This document shows positions 9,129-18,993 of a stretch of DNA of 64,000 bases, in pieces. Both the position numbers and the translations under genes were made by a program. This stretch comes from Halobaculum roseum. Lineage in GTDB: Archaea; Halobacteriota; Halobacteria; Halobacteriales; Haloferacaceae. How positions within the stretch are numbered: the stretch's first letter is position 1; each line of letters opens with the position of its first letter. The notes under the pieces are model-generated. The model worked only from the letters and a program-made list of their open reading frames with translations. It ran no database searches and had not been told where the DNA came from. The stretch lies in NCBI RefSeq assembly GCF_019880245.1, contig NZ_CP082288.1, positions 62,001 to 126,000 of the forward strand. The letters are read 5' to 3'.

Positions 9129-12002
9129 ATGGGAACCAGCACACTCCAGTCGGTGCTCGTCGCGCTCCTCGCGCTCGTGCTCGTCGCCGGACCGGCGACG
9201 GCGGCCGTGACGGCCGTCGCTCCCGCCTCCGACACGGCCGAAGGGCTAACGACCTCGGGGACGGTGATGGCGCCCGGTGACCTGAATCAGACTGGCTCCG
9301 GAACGCTTGAGTTCGAACTCGACGCAAACGAATTTAACGACAGCAAATCGGCGGTGAAGATCAAGATCGAATCGGACGGTGGAGATGATACGTTGACCAC
9401 AACCGCAGAAAATCCGGAAGCGGACGACGTGTACCGCTACCGCGTCGCTTCAGGTGAACTCCCCGACTTCTCGCTAACGAACACCACGATTAGGGTGTCG
9501 ATTGTTGATGGCGAAGAACTTCTCAACGAGACAGGTGTCGACCTCCGGCACCTCGACATTGCAGACGAGAGCGCGTCTTTCAACGACAGGGGACGACTCA
9601 CCCTAAATACGACGGACGACACCGCCGGGATCGACGGGTCGTTCCACCTCAATGCGACTGCCGACGGCGACGATCGAACCGCGACGCTCTCGGCGACGCT
9701 CGAGAACGGCACCGTCACGATCGACCGAAACGACGCGTTCAAACGGCTGCTGGCTCCGCCGGCAACCCTGACGTTCGCGGCGACTGACGGGGGTCCGTCG
9801 ATCACGGGCGACACCGGCGTGACGCTCGCTGACGTCGCCCCCGACGCGACCGTCCTCGTGTCGCCGGGACGCGTGACGGTGCAGTCGCCGCTGTTGGTCG
9901 CCGACACTGAATACGGTGTGTACCTCAACACGACCGACCCGGACGGCGAGTACGCGGAGACGACGACCGCGGAGGGGACTGACGGCGTCACGTCGGTGAC
10001 CGTCGAGAACGAGTACGTCGCCGGCACCGACAGCGTCGCCGTCGAGGTCTCGACGGACGGCTCGTCGGTTCTGTCGCAAACCCACGACCCCAGCGGCGCC
10101 GTTTCCGCGGCCGTCGCCCAGGGGAACCGTAGCGTGACGCTCGAGGACGAATCGTTCGAAGGCGACGAACTCTCGTTCGTCCTCCTGTCCACGTCGAGCG
10201 AGGTCAGCGTACTGAGCAATGCATCGGTCGACGGCGCGACGCTCTCGCTGGCCGGACTCCCGGACGAATCGGAACTGAACCCGGAAGGATCATACCGGAT
10301 GGTCGTCGCGTTCGCTGATGCGCCGTCGACGACCGTCAGCGTCGGCGAGGGCAGTGAGCTGTCGGCGCTTCAACCGGCGACCGAGTCACAGAACGACATG
10401 AACGGGAGTGCGAACGGATCGTCCGGGAACGAGTCTTCTCTGGTTCCCTCCACTGTTGGAGGGATTCCATCCAGACAAATAGGGATCGGACTAGGTGTCG
10501 GAGTCCTTGTGCTAGGCATGTTGGGGCTCGGCTACGCCGTCGGTCAGATAGGCGGCGGCTCGGGCTCCGGCTCGTCGACGGCGACACAGCGGACGCGGGA
10601 CGTCCGCGTTCGGATCACCGACGGGTTCGCGAACGAGCGGCTCTCGGATGAGGTGTACCTGACGGCGCGCCCGACCGGGCAGTCATCGGCGTCGACGAGC
10701 GGCGTGAACCACGACGGCGGCGGTCGAGAAGAGGCCGTCGACGGCGGGGTCGTTACATGGACGCTCAACGCCGAGCCGTACGAGTTCACCGCCTCCTACA
10801 ACGGCACCACCGTCACCGAGACGGCGGAGTTGCTCGACGAGAAACTGACGCTCAGCTTCCAACCCGTGAGCAAACACGTCAGCGTCATCGACGAGACGGG
10901 GGAGCCGGTGGAGGGTGCGACCGTGACCGCCGAGTTCGACGGCGAGCGGATCTCCGAGACGACCGACGCCAACGGGCGGGCGTCGCTGACGCTCCCGGTG
11001 ACCGCCTCCTCCGTGGAGGTGACCGCGACACACGACCGATACGAGCCCGACTCCCGCAGGGTGAACGACCCGAACGACCTCCCGTCGGAGCTGCGGGTCG
11101 TCGGTAAGACCGGCACACTCAGGCTCGAAACCGCCATCGGCGGGGAGCCGACTGACGCGGTAAATGTCAGCCTCGACACCGACGACGAGTGGCTACGCGA
11201 ACGGCTCCAGGAATCGAGCCCGACCGACGAGGGCGACGACGCGGTCGGCCTTCCGGCGGGCGAGTACACGCTCGTCGGCTCGGTCGACGGCGCCCCGTTC
11301 GAGGACGTTCGATCGCGGGTCACCGTCCCCGAGGACGACACCACGTCCGTCACGCTGGACGTGCCCTTCGAATACGAGTTATCGGCGACACAGCGGGAAT
11401 CGCTGGAGGCGTTGCGCCGCGAGGCGGACGACCTCCTGCCGGGCGGGCGGCTCGACTCCGCCATCCACGGCTACTACGCCAGCGTCGCGCAGTCGCTGGC
11501 CGACGCCGTCGAACGGGTTCCCGAGTCGGGAACCCGCTTCGCGGAGACCGGCGTCGAACCCGACCCGGTCGTCGACGCGACGTTGTCCGCGGGTCGCGGC
11601 TGCGTCGAGGGCGTCGACAACGCGATGAACACGAAACACAACGTCGACCTCTTCAGCGCGTGCGCCGACATGCGCGAGGCCTCCGAGGAGTGGCGGGCCG
11701 ACTACGACCTCGACGACCTCTTCGAGCTGGCAGCGGCCGACCGCGTGAGCCAGCGAGCCGAACTAAAATCGAAGCTCTCGGAGGCGGAATCGACCGTCGA
11801 GGACAACCGCGGCGAGGTCAACGTCATCTCGCCCGCGGGCGACGTCCTCGAGGAACTACAGGCGTACGAAAGCGAGACGAGGGAGTCGGACGAGGTGCGC
11901 AACGCTGCGTTCGTCTTCGCCGTCGCCGGGTTCGCAGAGGCGGTCTCGGAACTGTTCGAACACCCGCGGCTGCTCGACCGACTCAACAGGACGATGTACT
12001 GA
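9129..12002 (+). CDS. Single-pass membrane protein: large ectodomain, cytoplasmic Ig-like domains and helical tail
   Basis: The protein has 957 residues. A signal peptide (about 1-26) leads into an ectodomain (about 27-445) rich in Thr, Asp and Val with many NxS/T sites, like haloarchaeal surface glycoproteins. One hydrophobic segment (about 449-470, GVGVLVLGMLGLGYAVG) crosses the membrane. Inside are three beta-sandwich units. The middle one (about 577-645) is a clear carboxypeptidase-regulatory/Ig-like domain with VIDETGEPVEGATV and TDANGRASLTLPV. A helical C-terminal part (about 760-957) follows. A GAGGTGA site lies 5 bases before the ATG at 9129. The N-terminal ectodomain DNA near 9290-9600 is less GC-rich than its surroundings. 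Probable link between the cell surface and the cytoplasmic tubulin homologues. Confidence 0.7.
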   Translation: MGTSTLQSVLVALLALVLVAGPATAAVTAVAPASDTAEGLTTSGTVMAPGDLNQTGSGTLEFELDANEFNDSKSAVKIKIESDGGDDTLTTTAENPEADDVYRYRVASGELPDFSLTNTTIRVSIVDGEELLNETGVDLRHLDIADESASFNDRGRLTLNTTDDTAGIDGSFHLNATADGDDRTATLSATLENGTVTIDRNDAFKRLLAPPATLTFAATDGGPSITGDTGVTLADVAPDATVLVSPGRVTVQSPLLVADTEYGVYLNTTDPDGEYAETTTAEGTDGVTSVTVENEYVAGTDSVAVEVSTDGSSVLSQTHDPSGAVSAAVAQGNRSVTLEDESFEGDELSFVLLSTSSEVSVLSNASVDGATLSLAGLPDESELNPEGSYRMVVAFADAPSTTVSVGEGSELSALQPATESQNDMNGSANGSSGNESSLVPSTVGGIPSRQIGIGLGVGVLVLGMLGLGYAVGQIGGGSGSGSSTATQRTRDVRVRITDGFANERLSDEVYLTARPTGQSSASTSGVNHDGGGREEAVDGGVVTWTLNAEPYEFTASYNGTTVTETAELLDEKLTLSFQPVSKHVSVIDETGEPVEGATVTAEFDGERISETTDANGRASLTLPVTASSVEVTATHDRYEPDSRRVNDPNDLPSELRVVGKTGTLRLETAIGGEPTDAVNVSLDTDDEWLRERLQESSPTDEGDDAVGLPAGEYTLVGSVDGAPFEDVRSRVTVPEDDTTSVTLDVPFEYELSATQRESLEALRREADDLLPGGRLDSAIHGYYASVAQSLADAVERVPESGTRFAETGVEPDPVVDATLSAGRGCVEGVDNAMNTKHNVDLFSACADMREASEEWRADYDLDDLFELAAADRVSQRAELKSKLSEAESTVEDNRGEVNVISPAGDVLEELQAYESETRESDEVRNAAFVFAVAGFAEAVSELFEHPRLLDRLNRTMY

Positions 12003-12004
12003 CG

Positions 12005-13006
12005 ATGCTATCCAATCACTCTACCCCACCGATCGCAACGATCGCCGTGTGTCTCCTGCTCGTCGTCGGCACGGTGCCCGTCGGGGCGGCCCAGACGGAC
12101 GCCGAGACGGCCGACGAGTTCCTCGCGGAACTGCGGCAGTACGAGGACTCGCCGGCGCTGTCGACGTACAGTGAGTTCGAGGTGATGCGCGGACAGGCGG
12201 TCACGGACGTACAGACCGGCGAGTTCACCGAGGCCGACCGCGAACGTATGGCCGCGGTCGTGGCCGTCCTCGACGAGTTCACCGCGGCCTACGGCGCCGC
12301 ACAGAACGACAGCAGCGCCGAGAGCCTCGACCAAGCCGACGCCACCGCGGAGGCCATCGATCGGCTCGAGGCGGCCGGCGGCGACAACTACGCGACGTTA
12401 GCGCGCCTCGGTCTCGAACGCTTCTACCGCCAGCGCGGCGAGGCGCTGTACGAGCGATCGCGCGAGGCGACAGACACGTCCGAGGAACTCGCCGCCCTTG
12501 AGAGCGCCGCGGCTGCGTTCGAGGCTGCCGGCGCGAGCGACCGGTACTCGACGGTCAGCGCCGAGGCGAGTCGCGTTCGGGCGATTTACGAGTCCGACCG
12601 CGCGCGGATGGAGTCGTCGATGAGCGCCGCCGGGACGTTCGTCGACGACTGCGGCGACGCGTGTGGTTCCCCCGTCGCGGCGATAACCGCGCTTGGTCCG
12701 GGCGTGTTCGGCACGTACACCGACGCGCGCTCGGCGAACAGTGACGCGGCCGTCGCCGCACAGTTGGCCGAGAAACACGGGCTCTCCGCCGAGAGCGAAC
12801 GCGCGAACACGCTCGCGACCGCGACCAACGACGCGTTGTTCTCGCTGTCGGTCGCGGCGACCGTTCTCGCGCTCGTGTACGCGCTCCTCGTCGGCCTCGT
12901 CGCCGCCGCCTTCGGCTGGCGGATCGCGACGTGGGCCGAGGACGTGGACGGCTCGAAGGTGGGACGGATCGTCCCGCGCGACCCTGTGGAGGTGTCGGGC
13001 CAATGA
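12005..13006 (+). CDS. Exported helical protein with C-terminal membrane anchor
   Basis: The protein has 333 residues. A signal sequence (about 10-30, ending VPVGAAQ) is followed by an acidic helical exported domain with TPR-like helix pairs (EALYERSREATDTSEELAALE), two cysteines in DDCGDACG, and one C-terminal hydrophobic segment (about 281-303) with a short charged cytoplasmic tail. The octapeptide FEAAGASD recurs in the next gene just before that protein's anchor, suggesting a shared helical-anchor module. It overlaps the next gene by four bases (ATGA). No known family. Confidence 0.65.
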   Translation: MLSNHSTPPIATIAVCLLLVVGTVPVGAAQTDAETADEFLAELRQYEDSPALSTYSEFEVMRGQAVTDVQTGEFTEADRERMAAVVAVLDEFTAAYGAAQNDSSAESLDQADATAEAIDRLEAAGGDNYATLARLGLERFYRQRGEALYERSREATDTSEELAALESAAAAFEAAGASDRYSTVSAEASRVRAIYESDRARMESSMSAAGTFVDDCGDACGSPVAAITALGPGVFGTYTDARSANSDAAVAAQLAEKHGLSAESERANTLATATNDALFSLSVAATVLALVYALLVGLVAAAFGWRIATWAEDVDGSKVGRIVPRDPVEVSGQ

Positions 13007-15738
13007 GCCGGACGACGACCGCCGTGCGGCTGTTCGCGGTCGCGTTCGCCGTCGTCGTCGCGCTCGGCGCGGCGACGCCGGCTATCGCTGCCAACGTGAC
13101 TGTCGAGAAGGACGCGGCGCTCACGGACCAGACGGTGAGCGACGAGCTGTCGTTCACGTTCACGGCCGACGCTAACGATACCGTGGATGCGACCGACGAG
13201 ATCACTCGCGCGAACGGGAACGTCGTCTTCGAGTTCGACTCGTGGGAGCAAGTAGGCGGAACTGACTCAGGAAGCTCCAGTTCCTGGGAAGTCACCGCTG
13301 GTGAGGAGTACGAGGTCACCTACGAAGTAGTCGTCACCGGGGATGTCGCGGACGACACCTACTCGGGAACGGCCGAAGTAGAAGGAAACAGTGTCTACGC
13401 ATCCGAGCCGCTGGAAGTGGATGTCAGGTTACTGTACCCCGAGTTCGGAACCCCGGACACCGGTGATCCGACGCTGGTATTCGACGATCCCAACAGCCAG
13501 TCGCAATCGACGACCTTCGACGTGAGTGTCCCGAACGACGGCGAGGGTGCGATGGTGATCTCCGAGGCGACGTTCTCGAACGTCCCGGACGGATTCTCCG
13601 TCGAAACCGAGTCGCTCCCCGACACGATCGACGGGTTCGGAGATGGGGACGTGGAGATACAAGTAACCGCGGACGACGACGTTACTGCGGGATCGTACAG
13701 CTTCACTATGACACTGGAGGACAACCTCCAGAGTACCCAAAACCGGGATGTAACCGTCTCCGTCGACGTGGCGAAGCCGCCGATCGCCTCGGTACCCGAC
13801 GACGAGGTGAACGTCGGCGACGTGCTCGTCGGCTCCTCAAGCACGGTCGACTTCCAGATCGAGGAGATCGCAGGCAACGACGGCATCGACGGGCTCGATG
13901 TCGAGATCATCGGCGCGGAGACGGACGGCAGCGTCTCCTTCGACGGGCTCCAGTACGCCACCACGAGCCCGGGCGGCAGCGATACCGTCTCGGTGACGAT
14001 GAACGCGCGAGACACCGCGGACCAACACGATGAACTGGAGTGGGACGTCCGGGTGACGCCGGAGGCGCAGGACGCGCCAAGCTACACGTTCACCGTCACC
14101 GGGCGGGTGATCTACCCCGCGAACCTCGAGGAGGTCGAAGCGTCCGACACGGACATCCCGTTCGACGAACCCAAGTCCTCGACGTCGACGTTCCAAGCGA
14201 GCGAGGAGGTCGGCATCGTCAACTCGGGCGACCTGGAGATGAACGTCGTGAGCGCCGAGGCGGAGATGGTGCAGGGCGGCGAGTACATCACCGCCGACGT
14301 CTCGAGCGTCCCGAACACCGTCGAGGGACTCTCGACCGGCTCGGCGACGCTCTCTCTGGCGGCCGACGACGACACGCCTGAGGGGGAATACGACGTAGAG
14401 ATAACCGTGCAGACGGAGGACGCCGGCACACAGACGATCACGCGGACGGTGACGATCGCGCAGGAACCCGAGCTGTCGGTGTCCGAGTCTGTCACGTACG
14501 GCGACGTGACGATCACCGAGAACCGCACACAGACGATCGACGTGGCCGAGCGACTCGGCTTCGAGTCGATCGAGAACCTGCAGGTCGAGAAGGTCGACGG
14601 CCCGGACCGCTGGCTCACGGTGGTCAGCCAGCCCAGCGGCACCGTCGAGGCGGGCGAGGTGCGGCCGATGGTCGTCGCCCTGCAGTTCGATACGCAGGCG
14701 GAGCTGTACCAGCAGTACCGCTGGCGGTTCCGTATCTCCGGCGACGGCGTCGAGACGCAGACGATCACCGTGACCGCGGCGGCGAAGCCGTACAGCTTCG
14801 ACCGTATCACCGAGCCCCTCGGCGAGTACGACTCCGAGGAACAGTGGAAACGCGACACGGCAACGCCGATGAACGACATGCTCCTGTCGATGGAGGAGCG
14901 CCTCCGCGGCGACGACGAGGTCCCCGGCTCCGACCTGTCGCGGGGGCTGGCTGCGGGACGGGCGACGCTGTTGTTCGTCGACTCGCTGGACGCCGCCCGG
15001 GCTGCACAGGAGAACGGGAGCTACGCGCAGGCACAGCGCTCGCTCGCCAGGGCGGCCGTCGCCCGTGACCTGATGCGGCAGTACGCCGACTCGCTCGAAC
15101 AGCCCGAACTTCGGTCGACCGCACAGGGCGGGGTCGCGGCGGCCGATTCGGCGTTCGAGGCCACCGTCTCCACCCAGCGTGAGCACTACAGCGAGGTCGC
15201 CGAGGCGAACGAGACCGCGATCGAATCCGCGGAGGCGCACCGATCGCTGATGCAGCTTGCCGACTACACGGACGACGAGGAAGCCGAGCAGCGACACCAG
15301 TCCGGCTACGAGGACGCGTCGGCGCGCTACCGGTCGCTCGTCGACGATGCCGCGAGCGACCGCGCGACGGCCGACTCCGCGTACGCAGCGTACCGATCGA
15401 ACGCCACGCTCGTGCTCGCCGGCTACCCGCTCGTCTTCAACCCGGCGCGCGCGGACACCGTACTCGAACGCATCGACCGGATCAACGGTCGCTATGACGA
15501 CTCCGTCGAGGGCTTCGAGGCGGCCGGCGCCAGCGACGAGGCGAGCACTACGGCTGACCGGGCGTCGACAGTGGAGGGGCGGCTGACGATCAGTCGCTAC
15601 GGGCTCTTCGGGGCGATCGGGACCTACGCGCTCGTCGTCGTGCTCGTGCTGGTCCGCGTCGCCTTCCGCACGTACGCGTACGTGCAGGACGCCGAGGCGG
15701 CCACGACCGGCGAGTTCCTCCCGCGGACGTCCACGTGA
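13003..15738 (+). CDS. Exported multi-Ig-like protein with helical stalk and C-terminal anchor
   Basis: The protein has 911 residues. A signal peptide ends near ATPAIAAN. About 600 residues follow of repeated beta-sandwich domains with the pattern of ASPM/SPD-2/Hydin-type Ig folds (SNVPDGFSV, ADDDVTAGSYSF, ADDDTPEGEYDV, each ending a repeat). A helical stalk (about 640-860) and a C-terminal hydrophobic segment (about 867-888) complete it. Start ATG 13003 has GGAGGTG seven bases upstream and overlaps the previous stop. The stretch near 13170-13760 has lower GC than its neighbours. It is the last gene of the plus operon, probably a surface component anchored by its C-terminus. Confidence 0.7.
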   Translation: MSRTTTAVRLFAVAFAVVVALGAATPAIAANVTVEKDAALTDQTVSDELSFTFTADANDTVDATDEITRANGNVVFEFDSWEQVGGTDSGSSSSWEVTAGEEYEVTYEVVVTGDVADDTYSGTAEVEGNSVYASEPLEVDVRLLYPEFGTPDTGDPTLVFDDPNSQSQSTTFDVSVPNDGEGAMVISEATFSNVPDGFSVETESLPDTIDGFGDGDVEIQVTADDDVTAGSYSFTMTLEDNLQSTQNRDVTVSVDVAKPPIASVPDDEVNVGDVLVGSSSTVDFQIEEIAGNDGIDGLDVEIIGAETDGSVSFDGLQYATTSPGGSDTVSVTMNARDTADQHDELEWDVRVTPEAQDAPSYTFTVTGRVIYPANLEEVEASDTDIPFDEPKSSTSTFQASEEVGIVNSGDLEMNVVSAEAEMVQGGEYITADVSSVPNTVEGLSTGSATLSLAADDDTPEGEYDVEITVQTEDAGTQTITRTVTIAQEPELSVSESVTYGDVTITENRTQTIDVAERLGFESIENLQVEKVDGPDRWLTVVSQPSGTVEAGEVRPMVVALQFDTQAELYQQYRWRFRISGDGVETQTITVTAAAKPYSFDRITEPLGEYDSEEQWKRDTATPMNDMLLSMEERLRGDDEVPGSDLSRGLAAGRATLLFVDSLDAARAAQENGSYAQAQRSLARAAVARDLMRQYADSLEQPELRSTAQGGVAAADSAFEATVSTQREHYSEVAEANETAIESAEAHRSLMQLADYTDDEEAEQRHQSGYEDASARYRSLVDDAASDRATADSAYAAYRSNATLVLAGYPLVFNPARADTVLERIDRINGRYDDSVEGFEAAGASDEASTTADRASTVEGRLTISRYGLFGAIGTYALVVVLVLVRVAFRTYAYVQDAEAATTGEFLPRTST

Positions 15739-15976
15739 GGAACTCCCGGCTGTCCCGTCTCAGCCGACACAAGAGCCCGAATGCCGACGGGGCCGTCACT
15801 GTTCTGTCGGTGAATTTCGTTTCGCTGGGTCCGGTCCGTACGCACTCTTAGAGTCGACCAACGGTATCTGGTACAGGAGACGACCACAGATGCCACACAC
15901 AGGAGTCGGATGAAAACTGGCCCGAGCGCGTTGACCGCGGTCGGTTTCGGCTGCTACTCGGTTGCGCCCCCGTGGA

Positions 15977-18900
15977 TCACTCGTACTGCGTCGAGAGTCG
16001 GGACGGCAATCGGGAGTCGTCCGTCTCGACGTCGAGGGTCCAGTCGTCGGACGCGACGGCCGCCTCCTCGTCGGCGACCGCCGAGACGGTCGCGCGAGTG
16101 GCGGCCTCGCCGGCGGAGATCTCGGCGTCGACGACGACCTCGTCGCCCGATTCGACGCCCTCGAGATCGACTAGGTAGCGGATCGACGACTCCGGATCGA
16201 TCGTCTCGCCGTCGTCGCCGTCGGCGTACATCGCCTTCTCGACGTGCGGCCCGTCCGCGTCGATCGAGACGCCGCCGACCGGCCGCGATCCGTCGTTCGT
16301 GACCGAGAGGAACACCGACCCGAAGCCGCGCTCGACGCGCGAGTCGGGCTCGACCTCGACGGTCAGGTCGTCCACGCGGTCGCCGTCCCCGGCCACGACC
16401 GAATCGTGAACGACGAGGGTGTTGACCTGCTGGACCTCGCCGTTCGTCGATCGGCCGTCGGTCCGGCGGGCACGAACGAACGCCTTCGCAACGTCGTCGC
16501 GGAGCGTGTACGGCGTGGCGACCGTGGCATGTGCCGGCGAATCGGGAGTCACCTCCGCGTCGATCTGCTCCGACGGCTCGCCGCCGACGACGGCCTCCTC
16601 GACCTCCCACGTTCCCTCGTCGCTCTCGACGGTCACCGAGAGCTCGCCGCCGTCGCCGCCGGCGGACTGCCCCCATGCGATCACCGCGACCAGCCCGCCG
16701 TCATCGACCGCGAGTTCGGTCGCGGGAACCGACGTGGTTCGTCCCTCGTGTTCGAGTTCGACTCGCGGGAGCGACAGCGTGGACTCCAGCGGCACGTGGT
16801 ATCGGGTGCCGACCGCCCGCCCGTTCGCGCGGACCTTCAGTCGCTGGGCGTAGGCACCGTCGTCCGTTCGAAGCTCGAACTCGACGGGTTCGGCCGACTC
16901 GTTCGACACCACCAACCGCTCCTCGAACACGACGCCCCGCCTGGGGTCCGCCGACGGGAACTGCCGGTCCATGGAGACGGGGACGGATCCGCCGCCGCGA
17001 TCCGACCGCGGACCGGCGGCCGTCCCGGTCGACGATCCGGACACGCCCCGATCGGTGCTGCCGCCGCCAGCTCGGTTCGCGACGCCTCCGCCGGTGTCGT
17101 CCTGAAGCAGCGAACACCGGTTCAGCGAGAGCCGTTCGGAGACGCGCCCGCCGCTCGTTTCGACCGTCACGGAGCGCTCGCCGGAGGAGGCGACCGGGAG
17201 CGCGAGCCGATAGGCGCCGTTCGCTGGGATCGACACCGGCATCGAGAACGAGCCGTTCCCGTCGGGAACGCCGTCGATCGTGACCTCGTCGTCGACGGCG
17301 ACGGGCGTGTCGTTGTGCAGCGTCACCGAGAGGAAGCCGTCGGACTCGGCTTCGATCTCGATCCCCGTCGGCGTCGCGGGAACGCTCGTCTCGGCCTCCA
17401 GGGGGTCGACGCCGTCCGCCCGAACACGAACCGCGCCGCTGGGGAGGTCCTGCTCGAACGGAACTCGCTCGGACTCCCCCGGATCGAGCGTCCCGACCGG
17501 CGTTTCGCCGACGGTCACGCCCGTCACGCTCGTTTCCCCGTCGTTCTCCACGTCGATCGCCGCCGACAGCACGCCGTCCTCGACGCCGTGGAGGACCGAT
17601 TCGACGTGGAGCGCGGTGGTCTCCTCCTGGACCTCGAGGGTCTTCTCGGTCGACGCCTCGCCGACGGCGGCGGCGACCGTCACCTCGTCGGCCGACAGCG
17701 CCTGCAGCGAGACGCGCCGACGCTGGGTCGCGCCGGCGTCGATCGTGGCGGACACGGTCGAGGAGGCGACGTCGGCGCCCTCGGCCTCGACGGTCGCGTC
17801 GACCTCGACGGCGCGGTCGCCCTCGTTCGTGAACGCGAGCACGACGGTCGGGTCGGCTGGCCGAAGCGACTCCGACTCGACGCGGACGCCGACCGACTCG
17901 TCGGCCCGTCCGACCGCCGCGTACACCGTCGCAGTCCCGCTTCCGACCGTACACACGAGGTCCAGCGACGGGGTCGCCGCGATCGGCGTGCCGCTGACCC
18001 CGTCCATCGGGTGACGGTTGCCGTCGGCGTCGACCGCGAAGTCGCTGCCGGCGACGCGGGCCGCCAGCCCGGCGACGCCGGCGTCCGCCAGCCAGGAGAC
18101 GTCGCCGTCGATCCCCCACAGTTGCTCGTCACCCTCGTAGCCGACGAGTTGGCCGTCCTTCAGGGAGACGACCGCACGCCCGGGAAGCAGCCCGACGTCC
18201 GTGACTGCGCCCGACAGCGTCTGCTCGTCGAGCTGATCGCCCGAGGAATCGAGCACCGTCAGGAACGACCACGAGGCGACCGCGAGCCTGCCGTCCGCGG
18301 CCGCGACCGCCGGCGACTCGGCGACCTCGGCATGTGGTTGGTCGAACCGGCCCGCCTCGATGCCGGTCCGGCCTTCGATGACGACGAACTCGCCGTCGCC
18401 GGTTCTGACGTATACCCGATCGGCATCGGGGTCGGCGTCGACCGACCGGCCGTCCGCGATGTCGACGCCCCACACTCGGCTCCCCGCGTGCGAGAACGCC
18501 TCGAGTTCCGTGTCGCCGAGTGCGTACACCCTGTCCGCGACGGCGACGTCGACCACGTCGTCCCTGCGGGCGACCCGGCGACGGTCGCCCGACGTGATGA
18601 GCGAGATCCGGCCGTCGGCGGTCGCGACCGCGATGGCGCCGGAGCCGGCGTCGGCGGCCGCGACCTCCGGCATGTCGAAGGCGTCCACCTGCACGTACCG
18701 TTCGGGGACCTCAGCCTCGTCGGCATCCGGGCCGAACTCGTCGTCGGCGTCGTCCGACGCATCATCGGAGTCAGGCGGTGTCGTCGTTTCCGTCGCTTCC
18801 GCCGGGTCGGCCGGTTCCGCCGTCGTCGCTTCGCTCGCTGTTTCCGCCGTTGCCGCCGCTTCCGACTCGTCGACGGCTGCCTCGTTCGTCGGCTCGTCCC

Positions 18901-18991
18901 GGCCGTCGTCCGGTCGGTCGCCCCACTCGTCGGAGTCAGGGTCCGCCGAGGCGTCGTCCCACTCCTCCGGGTTCGAGCCGGCGTCGTCCAC
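15977..18991 (-). CDS. Cytoplasmic beta-propeller and Ig-like repeat protein
   Basis: The protein has 1004 residues. The start is GTG at 18991, two bases after the AAA ATPase stop. The first ~100 residues are an acidic Ala/Glu/Asp/Thr linker. Residues about 105-370 contain short repeats of beta-propeller type (VYALGDTELEAFSHAGSRVW, VYVRTGDGEFVVIEG, AVVSLKDGQLVGYEG) like PQQ/WD-type propellers. After that come several CARDB-like beta-sandwich units (VVLAFTNEGDRAVEVD, DVENDGETSVTGVTVG, LSVTNDGSRPVGGVS). No signal peptide or membrane segment is visible, so Ig-like repeats that are usually extracellular appear to be inside the cell. It is likely a scaffold or adaptor, last in the minus operon. 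Confidence 0.65.
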   Translation of the reverse strand: MDDAGSNPEEWDDASADPDSDEWGDRPDDGRDEPTNEAAVDESEAAATAETASEATTAEPADPAEATETTTPPDSDDASDDADDEFGPDADEAEVPERYVQVDAFDMPEVAAADAGSGAIAVATADGRISLITSGDRRRVARRDDVVDVAVADRVYALGDTELEAFSHAGSRVWGVDIADGRSVDADPDADRVYVRTGDGEFVVIEGRTGIEAGRFDQPHAEVAESPAVAAADGRLAVASWSFLTVLDSSGDQLDEQTLSGAVTDVGLLPGRAVVSLKDGQLVGYEGDEQLWGIDGDVSWLADAGVAGLAARVAGSDFAVDADGNRHPMDGVSGTPIAATPSLDLVCTVGSGTATVYAAVGRADESVGVRVESESLRPADPTVVLAFTNEGDRAVEVDATVEAEGADVASSTVSATIDAGATQRRRVSLQALSADEVTVAAAVGEASTEKTLEVQEETTALHVESVLHGVEDGVLSAAIDVENDGETSVTGVTVGETPVGTLDPGESERVPFEQDLPSGAVRVRADGVDPLEAETSVPATPTGIEIEAESDGFLSVTLHNDTPVAVDDEVTIDGVPDGNGSFSMPVSIPANGAYRLALPVASSGERSVTVETSGGRVSERLSLNRCSLLQDDTGGGVANRAGGGSTDRGVSGSSTGTAAGPRSDRGGGSVPVSMDRQFPSADPRRGVVFEERLVVSNESAEPVEFELRTDDGAYAQRLKVRANGRAVGTRYHVPLESTLSLPRVELEHEGRTTSVPATELAVDDGGLVAVIAWGQSAGGDGGELSVTVESDEGTWEVEEAVVGGEPSEQIDAEVTPDSPAHATVATPYTLRDDVAKAFVRARRTDGRSTNGEVQQVNTLVVHDSVVAGDGDRVDDLTVEVEPDSRVERGFGSVFLSVTNDGSRPVGGVSIDADGPHVEKAMYADGDDGETIDPESSIRYLVDLEGVESGDEVVVDAEISAGEAATRATVSAVADEEAAVASDDWTLDVETDDSRLPSRLSTQYE

Positions 18992-18993
18992 GG

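Noticed and set aside
10446-10463. CCCTCCA-CTGT-TGGAGGG hairpin as a terminator
   Set aside because: It lies in the coding sequence before the transmembrane segment, with no T-tract and an open frame continuing through it.
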